Shown here: piece after piece, positions 24,807-35,891 of the stretch
Layout: every line of letters starts with the position of its first letter
How positions within the stretch are numbered: the stretch's first letter is position 1
Notes under the pieces: generated by a model
What the model was told of the DNA's origin: nothing
Databases searched by the model: none
What the model saw: the letters and a program-made list of their open reading frames with translations, nothing else
Program-made: the position numbers and the translations under genes
Source of the DNA: Neonectria sp. B-13
Lineage: Eukaryota > Ascomycota > Sordariomycetes > Hypocreales > Nectriaceae
Reading direction: 5' to 3'
Assembly: GCA_002682825.1 (NCBI GenBank)
Contig: NOKP01000036.1
Coordinates: 186,001 to 250,000, forward strand
Length of the DNA stretch: 64,000 bases

Positions 24807-26493
24807 TTAGATATAATAGTTCTTAGTAGTTAGGGTTGTGATTTTGGTTAGTTAGTAATTAGTTAGTAACTACTCTAACTATTACTAACTAATTCACTTT
24901 AGTAATTAGTTAGTAATTAACTAAAACTTTTAGTAATTAGTTAGTAAAATTACTAATTAAAGTTTTAGTAATTAGTACTTAATTTAGTAATTATAATAAG
25001 ATATATATATAAGCTTTATAATATATTTTACTAATATTAACATTCTATAGCTCTCTATTACTCTCTTATTAATAGTACTTATTTTAATAGTATTAATTTT
25101 AATATTTAATAGCTTTTATTAGCTCTATTTAATAATACTTAGCTTAGTATTCTTTATAATAAGATTTTATAGCTCTTTTTTACTTTATTATAAATTATCT
25201 TTATTTTTATCTTATTAAGAATAAGATTCTATTACTTTCTATTAATATCTAATTAATAATATATATATCTTTTAAGACTATAAATATAATATTATTAGGT
25301 CTTTAGTTATTAAATTATTAACTAATTACTAAAATCAAATTAGTTAGTAATAGGCCTAACTATTACTAAAAGTTTTAGTAATTAGTTAGTAATTAGTAAG
25401 TGATTTTAGTTAGTTACTAATTACTAACTAAAAAGTACTAACTAATTTCATAACCCTATTAATAGTATATACCTAGAGAAGGGGCTAAAGATTAAATAGT
25501 ATAAATGAAAATAGAAAAAACAATAGTATAATAAGCTTAATACTTAAGCCTAAGGCAATAATAACTTAAGAAGATAAAAGTTCCTATTATAAAGTTAAGG
25601 TATAAGTTTTACTGCCTTAATCAGCTAGAAAAGCTAGATCTTAGAAAAGCTAGACCTTAGAAAGCTAGATCTTAGAAAAGCTAGACCTTAGAAAGCTAGA
25701 TCTTAGAAAAGGCTAAAATCCCTTAGGATAAAAGCTTAGTCTTTAAGATAACTTCTATACTTTCTAGGCTCTTTACATTCTATCCAACCTTCTATATAAT
25801 ATAATAACTATATAACTAATTATATAAAATAACTACCTTTTAAATTATACTATAGCCTAGTAAGCTCTTACTAAGCTATACCTATTGGCTCTTATATAAC
25901 TTATATAACCTATTTTAAGTAGATTTAAGCTTTATTTCTAAGCTATAAATTATAGTTTAAAAGTTTAATCTATAAGATATAAAAAAGATTAAAACTAATT
26001 AATACCTTAAGGCTAAAGAATTAGTCTAATTAAAAGTCTTTAATTATTATATCCTACTATAAGATAGAATCTAGCTTAATAGAATAATAGTCTAATAGAT
26101 TATAATAAAATAGATCTTTTTAGAAAGACTAACTTTAAAGCTAGAAAGGAATAATAATATTACTAATATAAAGAAAAGGTTTATTAATAGTCTAAAGTAT
26201 AATAACTATATTTTATAGGTTATATAGCTAATAAGTAATATTATACTAATTAACTTATAACCAAAGAAGTAATACATTAGAAAGTAAAAGAATCTTACTA
26301 TAATTATCTTTAACATTAGCTATAAAGCTATATAGAGGGATTTGGCAGAGGGAGTTTAAAGGGGGCAAAAGTCAATAATTAGGTTTAAAATCCAAAGATC
26401 TATCCCTCTGTTAAGCTTAAGCAAAGGAAACATATGATTTAGTATAATCATAGATAAGCAGAAACAGTAGTCCAAATAGTAGTTTCAACAGTG
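24807..26493 (+). mobile_element. Mirror copy of R1 copy b with nested M2
   Basis: Reverse complement of 4471-6157. The nested hAT element M2 is at 24831-25458. The 14-bp duplications are at 24793-24806 and 26494-26507. Confidence 0.86.
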
Positions 26494-26587
26494 ATAAGGT
26501 TAATTATATAAGCTATATAGTGAATATTATATTTATACCTCTAATTTAAAGATAGCTTATAGTTATCTTTAAAAGCAGAGATAAATG

Positions 26588-27268
26588 TAGGGTTGTGAAA
26601 TTAGTTAGTCCATTTTGGACTAATTAAAGACTAGTTTAAATTAGTTAGTTTTTAGTTAGTTTTTAGTCCATTGAAACTAGTTTTAGTCCATAGGTAGACT
26701 AACTAATTAGAAACTAGTCCTAGTCCTAGTCCAGGCCTAGACTAACTAACTAAAAACTAGTTCTAGTTTTAGTCTAGGCCTGGACTAGTTTATAGAACTT
26801 GAAGGTCTAAAATAAGCTATAAAATAGCTATTAAAATATAGCTTATTTTAAAACCTATATCTAGATGTAAATATAATTCCTATGTAATTATTCTTAGTAA
26901 ATATTTAGCCTTTTAAAGTTATCTATACTTTTAAATAGCATATATTTAATTATTAAAAATAGCTATATGTATAGATCTAATATGTACGTAAACTAGATTT
27001 AATAAGTAAGATAGATATATTTATCTAATAATTAAATAACTAGCTTTATTATCTAGAATAATCCTACTTTAAATAGAATTAGTCCAGCCTGGACTAGTAA
27101 ATTAGTTAGTCCTAGTCCAGGCCTAGACTAACTAAAAACTAGTTATAGATTAGTTAGTCCTAGTCTAGGCCTAGACTAAATAAAGACTAATTCTAATTAG
27201 TCTAGACTAACTAAAGACTAGTTAAATTTGTTTTTAGTTAGTCCGGACTAACTAATTTCACAACCCTG
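26588..27268. mobile_element. Mirror copy of hAT element M1
   Basis: Reverse complement of 3696-4376, with 8-bp duplications at 26580-26587 and 27269-27276. Confidence 0.9.
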
Positions 27269-29500
27269 GATAAATGTATTATTATTTGCTGTATTATCTC
27301 TTATAATACTATTAAGATTATAATTAGCTTAAAAGCTTAAAAGTTTAATTAATTAATTAAAAGAAAATACTTACCTAAATATAGAATTAACTATAATAGC
27401 TAGATAAAGGATTAAAGCTTATATAAATTCCTTATAGATATAAAGGCTAGTATAGCTTTCAGAAAGCTAATTAAAGCATATTTAGAAGTTAGTTAAATTA
27501 ATAAGATTAGCTAACTTCTAAATAGGAAATTATTATAATTAATTAGTATAATAAAATCTTTACTTACTAATTAGCTTATAAATAAGCTTAAAATCTTTAT
27601 CTAAGAAGATAATAATAATGCCTAAATAGGCTATTTGAGTATTTAAAGTCCATATATTAAATGTTAGAGAAAAAGACCCTAAGTCTAATATATTTTCCTC
27701 TAGTTACTTATTTAGCTATAATAAGCTATTATTAAAGGTATTATTTAAGATACCCTTAATCTTCCACCTATTAACTAGAGGGCTAGCCCTAATTTAAATT
27801 AGTATATATTTTAATAGGAAATAGGAAATAGGAAATAGCAAATAGGAAATAGCAAATAGGAAATAGGAAATAGGAAATAGGAAATAGAAAATAGGAAATA
27901 GAAAATAGAAATTAACTTACTTATTATAATAGGTTAGAAGGTCTTGAAAACTATAGGAATTCAAAACATTAAAAGATAGGTTATTTTCAATAAGAAAATA
28001 AAGAATCTTCTTTAAAGCTTCTTCTTCCTTAAAGCTATTAGAATAGCTAGGTAAGTCCTACCTAGACCTCTTATTCCTAATATTAAGGCCAAAGGGACTA
28101 GATAGCTTTATAAAGTCTTCTTCTAATTTAAATTAGCTTATTAGTTAAAAAGGAAATAATAAGGTAACTTACTTCTTTTTCTAATTGATTTAGACCTTTT
28201 ATTATAAGCAATTTGTAAATGCTTAGCCTCATAGTGTTTTTGAAAGTTAGAAGATTAAAATCCTTAAACCTTTACAATCTTCTTATAATTACACCTAGTA
28301 TAATTAGTAGCTTATTAAATAAGGTTAAAATAAGATTATTAAAAGAAAGAACTTATATTATACAGCTAACCTCCATTTCTAGCTTATTACCTTCCTTAGA
28401 AGGTAATAAAGTCCTTTTAAATAAGCTATATTTAAAGATATAAGCTCTAGAGCTTATATCCTCTAGAATAGCTTATAAAGAAAAGGAAGCTATTTCTGAG
28501 TTAAGACCTAATTGATTGAGACTATCTATTTCATAGTAAGCTAATTGGCTAGCTTCTTCTAAAAAGGGATTAGTCTCAGCCTTAGACTCAGAAAGAGGAT
28601 TAAATTCATCAAATAAATCCATAGAGAAGAAAAAGATAGATTTTAATAGGATAGCAATAATAAGATAATATAGATAGAATAGATTAAATAATACCAAAAG
28701 GATAATAGCTAAAGGGGAAATAAAGAATATATTATATAGTTATAAAACTAAAGGTATTAATTATTAATCTAATTTCTAGAAGGTTCTAATTAGTAATTTA
28801 GTCTTGGTATTAATAATAGTTAATTATTAATCTTCTTTCTAGAAGGTTCTATTTAGTAATTCTAATCCTAATATTAATAATAGCTAATTATTAATCCTAT
28901 TTCTATAAGGTTTTAATTAGTAATTTAGTCTTAGTATTAATAATAATTCATTATTAATCTTATTTCTTGAATATTCTAATTAGTAATTCTAATCCTAATA
29001 TTAATAATAACTAATTATTAATCTTATTTTTCAAAGGTTCTAATTAGTAATTAATCTCTTAGAAGATTCTAATTAATAACTAATACCTTAAAAAGCTATA
29101 TTTAATAATTAGTCTTTTAAAGAATCTATTTACTAACTATATTACTATTTTATATTAAATCTTTAAATTAATCTTATAATATTATTTTAATATTATATTG
29201 TATTTATTTATTAAATAAATATTATTTTACTTTAAATATATCTTAATACTAATTTAATACTAAAATACTAATTAATTAGTATTTAATTAATACTACTTTA
29301 TACTAATACTAATACTAATTTAAAATACTAAATACTAATTAAATACTAATTTCAAATTAAGTAGTATTAGTCTATACTAATACTAAAGCTTTTAGTATTT
29401 AATTAGTATTTTACTAATTAATTTCAATTAGTATTAATTAGTAGAAAAAGTACTAATTAATTTCATAACCCTACTTCTATATAATATAATAATTATATTT

Positions 29501-30520
29501 ACTATTAAAACTACTATTTGAACTACTATTTCTACTTATCTATAATTATATTAAATCATATGTTTCCTTTGCTTAAGCTTAATAAAGGGATAGATCTTTA
29601 GATTTTAAACCTAATTATTAACTTTTACCCTCTCTAGCTTCTAACTCCTTCTACTAAATCCCTCTATATAGCTTTATAGCTAATGTTAGAGATAATCATA
29701 GGATTTTCTTACTTTCTAATATATTACTCCTTTGATTATAGGTTAGTTAGTATAGTATTACTTATTAACTATATAATCTATAAGGTATAAATAGGATTAT
29801 ATAGCTTCTTAAGGAACTCCTTTTTTATAATAGTAATATTATTATTTATTTCTAGCTTTAGAGCTAGCCTCTTTAGAAAGAACTATTCTATTGCAATCTA
29901 TTAAGTAGTTATTATATTAAACTGTATTTCCTTTTATAATAGGATATTATAGCTAAAGATTACTAATTAGATTAACTCTTTAGGTCTAAAGTAGTTAATT
30001 ATAGGCTATTTTATATACCTTAGGTTAGACTTTTAAGCTATAATTTATAATATAGAAATAAGGCTTAAATATTCTTTTAATTTACTATATAGATTATATA
30101 AAAGCCTATATATATAACTTAATAAGGGCTTACTAGACTATAATGCAATTTGAATGATTATCTTATGCAATTAATAGTATAGTTATTATATTATATAGAA
30201 GGTTGAATATAATGTAAAAAAGTAACCTAGAAAGTATAAAGGTTATCTTATAAGCTAAGCTTTTATCCTAAGGGATTTTAGCCTTTTTTAAGATCTAGCT
30301 TTCTAAGGTCTAGCTTTTCTAAGATCTAGCTTTTCTAGTTGATTAGGACAGTAAAACTTATACCTTAACTTTATAGTAGAAACTTTTATCTTCTTAAGTT
30401 ATTATTGCTTTAGGCTTAAGTATTAAGCCTATTATACTATTGTTTTTTCTATTTTCTTTTATACTATTTAACCTTTAGCCCCTTCTCTAGGTGTATACTA
30501 CTAAGGACTATTATATCTAA
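29501..30520 (-). mobile_element. Mirror copy of R1 copy a
   Basis: Reverse complement of 444-1463. The decayed R1 fragments of 80-443 are mirrored at 30521-30884. Confidence 0.7.
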
Positions 30521-30963
30521 ATATTAATTATAAAATATAAAAAGATTTAATAAAAAGAGTTTTAAGAAGTCTAATAATTATTCTTAGTATTAATAAACTA
30601 ATAGTAGTAAAAGGAGTAAAAGTTAATAATTAGTTTTAACATCTAAAGATCTATCCTTTTATTAAGCTTAAGTATAAGAAATATATAATTTAATAGAATT
30701 ATAAATATGTAAAAATAATAATCTAAATAGTAGTTTTAATAGTAATATAATTAATATATAATATTATATTAATTAATCTATAATTAAGAAAGTAATATAT
30801 TAAAAAGTAAAGAATTCAATTATAATTATTTTTAATAGTAATATTTCTAAGTATAAACTATTAAGAACTATTATATTTAAATAATATATTAATATTTATC
30901 TTTATAACCTTTATATTTTACTTTAGTAATACTAACTCTTATATCTTATGGCTTTGTATATAA

Positions 30964-31074
30964 TATATAATTGAGTGTAGCTTAGGCTGTAATATAAGTT
31001 ATCTCTTTTATTAATTTATTTATTCTAATTACTAACTTCCTTTCCATCTAAGATCCTTATTAACTCTGCGCGCG
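30964..31074. other. Boundary between AT-rich repeat block and gene-bearing DNA
   Basis: Single-copy AT-rich sequence for about 90 bp after the palindrome edge, then an abrupt change to normal composition at about 31060 (CTGCGCGCGC). No gene is seen here. The change falls next to the 3' end of the broken kinase-TPR gene. Confidence 0.7.
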
Positions 31075-33269
31075 CTATATCCTAACAATGTAATAACAAG
31101 TCTTGAGTGTGTCGAGATGATCACTCCCGAACACCTTCACTTGCACCTTAACAGCTTTCGCCCCCAAATTATCCAACCGATACAGGACCCTTGCCAAGCC
31201 CGTCATGCTCTCACATGTATATTTATGCTCTTTGCCCAAGGCTTGCTTCCCAAGTTTGGCAACCTCTCGGTAGACAGCCTCCGCTTCTTGAAGACTGTAC
31301 TGGGAAAAGAGTGTGTTTGCAAGGAAATTCATACTCATTAGTGTATGAGCAGGCCTTTTGCCGAAGACTCTTTTGCGAACCTCAATGATCTCTCGGAAAA
31401 CTGCATCTGCTTCTTCATAGTTGTCCTGATGAAGCAGCGACTCTGCATTAGAACTGCGTTCTCATGAGTGTTTTGTCATGCTCGTTGCGCAAGACTCGCT
31501 TCCGGTGCCTGATAACCTTTTAATAAATTGCGCTTGCTTCTGAATATCTGTCCTGCCAAAACACCGCCCTGGCAAGGCTGGCCAGACTGCCCGTGTACCT
31601 GGATGCTCCCTGCCTAAGGTTGTTTTCTTAAGCTTCACAAGCTCTCTGAAGATTAGCTCTGCCTCTTCGTGCTTCTTTTGACGAGCCAGCGAGACCGCAA
31701 GCTCAGACATAAAACGAATTGTGTTGCGATTCTTGCTGCCGAGTTCTTGTTTTCATATTTGAAGAACGTTTCGATATATGTTCTCTGCTTCGTCAAACTC
31801 CTCATGGCGATAAAATTCATCCACAAGACGACTCTCGTCTTCACCAGGAACCTCCTCCCATGAAATCCCTGAAAATGATGCATCATCTTCAGAGGTCTCT
31901 GCGTCTGATACGTTGCTGGTTTCCAGCACGACACTTTCCTGCTGTTATGCTAGCTCGCTGCACCTGGTTTGGCTGCACTGTCTTGTTTGTGTTTCTTGCA
32001 GCTGGAGAAGGTGTGACGCTAAGAGGAACTGCAGTTGTCCATGAGGCTGATGCATTGGCGGACTGTGATTGTATTATAGGCGGATATGGTTTGGGGATGC
32101 TCCTTTTGTCGGTAAGTTTGCTTTGTAAGAGATCAAGATCGACTTCCAGACCCAGGGAGCCGGTCTTTTCTTGAATCCATGAATGCCTCAACGCGCCCTC
32201 CGCTGTGATTCTGTTACTTGGATCGGGGACAATAAGTGAGCCTAGGAAGTTGATGACTGTTTTGCTCGTTTGAAGCCTCTCGAGAGCATGTTTGTAAAAT
32301 TGAAGCTGGCCTTGACAATAATTGGCTAGGTCTGCCTGGGTTTTGAAGGCAGATTGACCAGCAGGTGCTCTGAAGACGGTCTCCCCAAGACACCACATAT
32401 CGACAGGGTATAGATCCGCTGTCCTAGCGTCCCCGAAGAAGCCCCGCAGCTCCGGTGGTGCGAATCCTGGTGTTCCTATTGCTGCCGTGGATTCTGCCAT
32501 CTCGCCAAGCCGCTTGCTGATACCAAAATCGCTCACCTTTACCCACTACGAGTTTGGAGGATGACTCTCGATGAGGATGTTCTAAGTCGCTAACCTGTTA
32601 ATTGCTCGCTCATCGTAAAACCAGCATATCAATGGAATCTTACCGCCGGTTTGAGATATATATGGGAGAAACGCTCCTCATGCATCATCCGACACAGCAT
32701 CAAGCACCCATGACGTGATTTCGCGTACCTCATCTTCAGGCAACCGATTTCGTGGGCATTTTGTGGGATCTGAAAGGTAGTTTTGCAAATCTCCCAATGG
32801 ACAATACTCCATTGCAATATATATCTCGTCTCTGGAGGTGAACCATCCGTGAGATTTCACGAAGAGCTTTGAGTACTGGAACGTGTCCTGTTAGCCTGCA
32901 GCATTCGGCCTTAGGTTCTTTGGTGAACGAACTCTGATTTGGAGAACTTGCTTGGAGATTGCCTCAAGTTCTCTTATCAATGCAGATCGGCTCGCCGTAG
33001 GTTGATTCTCGACAACCCTGATTGATACTCTTGACCGCTCGAAACTGCGGGAGCCCTCCTTGATCCCTTTTCTCCAAATCCACCGATCCCTGTCCGCCAC
33101 TGTCCAGGTTCTTGATGTGAACCCATGTTTCTTGTGTTTGACTTCGTCGATAGCTCGCTGGTGAGGTATGAATTGTGTAGTGCCGCCCAATTTCTGATCG
33201 GAAGGTTGCGTGCATCCTCGAGTCCCGAACGAGCTCGGGGAGATTGCTCAAAGAACCCAGGCCGTCCAC
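31075..33269 (-). pseudogene. Broken serine/threonine kinase-TPR protein
   Basis: Minus-strand pieces in three frames assemble into a protein kinase followed by tetratricopeptide repeats. Visible are a glycine loop (SGGQGSV, near 33100), the RAVKSI lysine strand, YIAMEYCPLGDLQNYL, a catalytic loop reading HIYLKP at 32647-32664 (the usual Asp is Tyr, codon 32656-32658), a likely intron after LKPA, NILIE, DFG (VSDFGISKR), and GTPGFAPPE. From about 31.94 kb to 31.08 kb come TPR units with the LGKEH and TLG-REH signatures typical of fungal kinesin-light-chain-like TPRs. An in-frame TAG at 32546-32548 lies between ESHPPNS and WVKVSDFG, where Trp is expected. Several frameshifts are also needed. 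Such kinase-TPR proteins are thought to act in signalling; this copy should be dead. Confidence 0.75.
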
Positions 33270-33831
33270 TTTTCGGGACTGGACTTCATGAAGCTACCCC
33301 TCGTTCCGTCGTTTGAGTGACTGTAGTGATTTATGTCCGCGACGCACGACGGGTGGTGGACTGATGATATGGGTTGGTACGAAGGAAAATGAGGGGTACC
33401 GAACAATGACAAGGCAGTTTTTGGTACCCGACCTGCACCGCCCTGTCAGCCTCAGTTCAGCGCTGATTACCAATGGGGAAACGTGAGAGAGGCAATTGAA
33501 CACTTGATATTCCAATGCAAAACATAGACACCCTATGTAGAGAGGTTCTTCAATGCACTAGCACGCAAAGACGTAACATCGCCTTCTATATAAGAGAAAG
33601 GTCAGCGTCTAATAAACATAATGAAAGAGTTTATGCTTAAGCTGGAAGTGGTATGAATAAGGTTATGAAATTAGTTAGTATATACAGAACTGTAAAAAGA
33701 AAAGTCAAGTTATATTCTAATCTTTGAAAACCTTTAAGAGATAAAGATAATTAAACTATTTAAGCGATTCCATAATTCACAAGCTTATACACCTTTTACA
33801 ATATTTTATAATTTTAACACGATGCTACTCT
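33270..33831. other. Intergenic region with a relic hAT-element end
   Basis: No gene is seen. At 33659-33680 the sequence AGGTTATGAAATTAGTTAGT matches the terminal repeat of the hAT elements in the AT-rich block. The next 130 bp are AT-rich, up to about 33820. It has no partner end or target duplication that I can define. Confidence 0.6.
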
Positions 33832-35187
33832 TTACCTCAGCCAGCCCTTAGGTCCACCCCAGGTTCCCTTTACCATGGATTGATAGTGCACCCAGGGAAA
33901 GAAGTCCTTTTTCAAATGGTAAAAGGCCCGGCGAGGAATTGTCTGGTCAACAAGCCAGCCAAATGTTTCCTGGGGCACTCCACCATACTTGAACTCGGCA
34001 AGGAGAACCTCACCGTAGCCTGTGACGAGCGGGCACGAGGCATAGCCGTCGTAGGCCGCCGCGAGCTCCTTGCCCTCGATGGATGACAGCAGGTTGGAAA
34101 CTAGGACCGGTGCCTCAGCAGTGATGGCAGCGGCTGTCTTGGATGTAGGCAGGCTAGAGGCATCACCGGCAGACCAGACGTTGGGGTATTTCTTGTGGCG
34201 AGTGGTGGCCTCATCGACATCGACGTACCCAGCCTCGTTGGCCAAGGCACTGTTCTTGACGAAGGCATGAGGTCCCATCTTGGGGACGACGTGCAAGAGG
34301 TCGAACCGCTTAGTGACCTTCTCCTGGCCGTCAGGGCGGGCAAACGTTGCCGTGTTGCCGTCAATGGCGACCAAGTCGTGCTGGAACAGACCCTCAACGC
34401 CCCTCTCCTTGCGCATCTCCTCGAGCTTGGCGCTGTACCTGGGCACGGCAAACATGGAGGGAAGGCCAGTGGCGAAGGTGATGTTGATGGCTGAGCCGGA
34501 CGGGTTGCTGGGGTTGTACAGGCCTGCTCGCTTCCAGTAGTCCAGGGCGAGCCACATGATCTTCTGGGGAGCGCCGGCGCACTTGATGACGCCGGCGGGC
34601 TGAGTGAAGATGGCGTCGCCCTTCTTGAACTTCTCGATGGTGGGGAAGACCTTGCCGACGGTGTCGTAACCGTAGATGGACGAGACGGGCGACTCAGGAT
34701 CAGCGAGAGCTTCGGGCAGTCCCTTGACGCTGCCGTTGTTGACGGTGATGCCGGGTGCCACGACGAGCTGGTCATAGTTGACCTTGTCGCCGTTTCCTAG
34801 CGTGATGAAGTTGTCTTCTGGGGAGAAGGCACCGACACTGTCGCTGTAGAACTTGAGCTTGGGGTCAATCAGGCTGTTCATTGGCCTTCGCAGGCTCTCC
34901 TTGGTCTTGAGTCCACCGCCAACCAGCGTCCATCCGGGCTGGTAGTGATGCCACTCGGCGGGGTCGACAACGGCGATGTCATCCTGGGCGAACTTGCCAG
35001 ATCGCAACAGTTGGTGGCTGATGGCCAAGCCCGCGGTACCGCCACCAATGACGACGACCTTGTGGTTCCTCGTTCCGGAGACGACGGATGATGCCGTGGC
35101 GAAGTTTCGGACCGTCGGAGCTGTCTGCGCCGTGATGGCCGAGCGTCCGGCGGCACGAGCGGCCAATGCTGCGCGGCTGCGGAACAT
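33832..35187 (-). CDS. hmt2: Sulfide:quinone oxidoreductase, mitochondrial (HMT2/SQOR type)
   Basis: An intact single-exon gene of 451 aa. The start is the ATG at 35187 (MFRSRAALAAR); an in-frame extension to 35199 has only a TTG. The family oxidises sulfide at the inner mitochondrial membrane, passing electrons through FAD to ubiquinone. Residues 1-35 are rich in Arg, Ala and Ser with no acidic residue, as in a mitochondrial presequence. A Rossmann motif VVVIGGGTAGLA follows at about 44-55, then HHYQPGW at 80-86. Cysteines lie at 203 (GVIKCAGAPQK) and 385 (YASCPLVTGYGEV), the two positions expected for the active-site pair. VWSAGDASSLPTSKTAAA near 338-355 is the second FAD-binding block. Length and order fit fungal HMT2-like proteins. 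It stands alone, tail to the broken kinase gene. Confidence 0.93.
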   Translation of the reverse strand: MFRSRAALAARAAGRSAITAQTAPTVRNFATASSVVSGTRNHKVVVIGGGTAGLAISHQLLRSGKFAQDDIAVVDPAEWHHYQPGWTLVGGGLKTKESLRRPMNSLIDPKLKFYSDSVGAFSPEDNFITLGNGDKVNYDQLVVAPGITVNNGSVKGLPEALADPESPVSSIYGYDTVGKVFPTIEKFKKGDAIFTQPAGVIKCAGAPQKIMWLALDYWKRAGLYNPSNPSGSAINITFATGLPSMFAVPRYSAKLEEMRKERGVEGLFQHDLVAIDGNTATFARPDGQEKVTKRFDLLHVVPKMGPHAFVKNSALANEAGYVDVDEATTRHKKYPNVWSAGDASSLPTSKTAAAITAEAPVLVSNLLSSIEGKELAAAYDGYASCPLVTGYGEVLLAEFKYGGVPQETFGWLVDQTIPRRAFYHLKKDFFPWVHYQSMVKGTWGGPKGWLR

Positions 35188-35891
35188 GATGAGCGTCAAA
35201 GATGAGCGTCAAAGAAGTTGAAGTGAGATGAGATGAAGTTCTAGGCTATGACAGTTGAACGTAGCCTATGTCAATTGAGCAGAAGAAAGTCGTAAAAATG
35301 GAAGAAAAGACTGGCACGATGCAATTGAAACAACGACATGCCATTATCACTTTTCTTCGTTAAAAATTATTCGCGCAGGAATAGCCTGGATGACGCCTTT
35401 TCCTCCGTGGGTCCGCGCCCCACCTGTGCTTCCGTTTTCGTCGATCACATTTTTCTTCTTCACAAGAGTCTGCACCTTTCACTGTGTCTCACCTGCATGC
35501 ACATGTGATTATGCTTACCTTATGCACGCTTTCTTTCCCTGGCTCTACGATTGCCCCAGTAAGAGAAACTCCACAAGGGTGGCTGATCAAGGCGTTGTTA
35601 GATCTACCCCAACCGACATGTTGGCAGCCAAAGAACACCACGGCATGCATTTTGATGAAACAACATGTAAGGGACTAGAGACATGAGGCAATATATGTTC
35701 AATTGTGTTTAAAAAAAGATATACAACCGTGAACCCAAGCAATCGAGCTATCTCATACAACTCATCCAAATACAGCCATCTAGACTCCCAGAGCAGGGTG
35801 GATTTGCCGAGCCCATCGGTGTTTCGAAGGCAATAATACTCACACTCACAGATCCTTTTCTCACTCGTCCCGTCCCTGAGAAAGAAGAGAC
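35188..35891. other. Intergenic region, SQR promoter and pectate lyase 3' side
   Basis: About 700 bp without a supportable gene. Small open frames here lack any recognisable family or codon pattern. An AT-rich stretch near 35695-35735 probably holds the pectate lyase 3' end. Confidence 0.6.

Larger units (their letters stand above)
24154..29473 (-). mobile_element. Mirror copy of hAT transposon A with nested elements
   Basis: Reverse complement of 1491-6810, containing H1 (24154-28622, minus), R1 copy b (24807-26493), M2 (24831-25458), M1 (26588-27268) and the CTATTTC tract (27814-27910). All boundaries and duplications are the same as on the left arm. Confidence 0.75.
15632..30963 (-). repeat. 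Right arm of the giant inverted repeat
   Basis: This is the reverse complement of 1-15332, with every element of the left arm in mirror order. The last paired base is 30963. From 30964 the sequence is single-copy within this window and passes into gene-bearing DNA at about 31060. Whether pairing continues past base 1 of the window cannot be seen. Confidence 0.95.

Noticed and set aside
35188..35199. N-terminal extension of the sulfide:quinone oxidoreductase
   Set aside because: The extension begins at a TTG; the first ATG is at 35187 and gives a good presequence.
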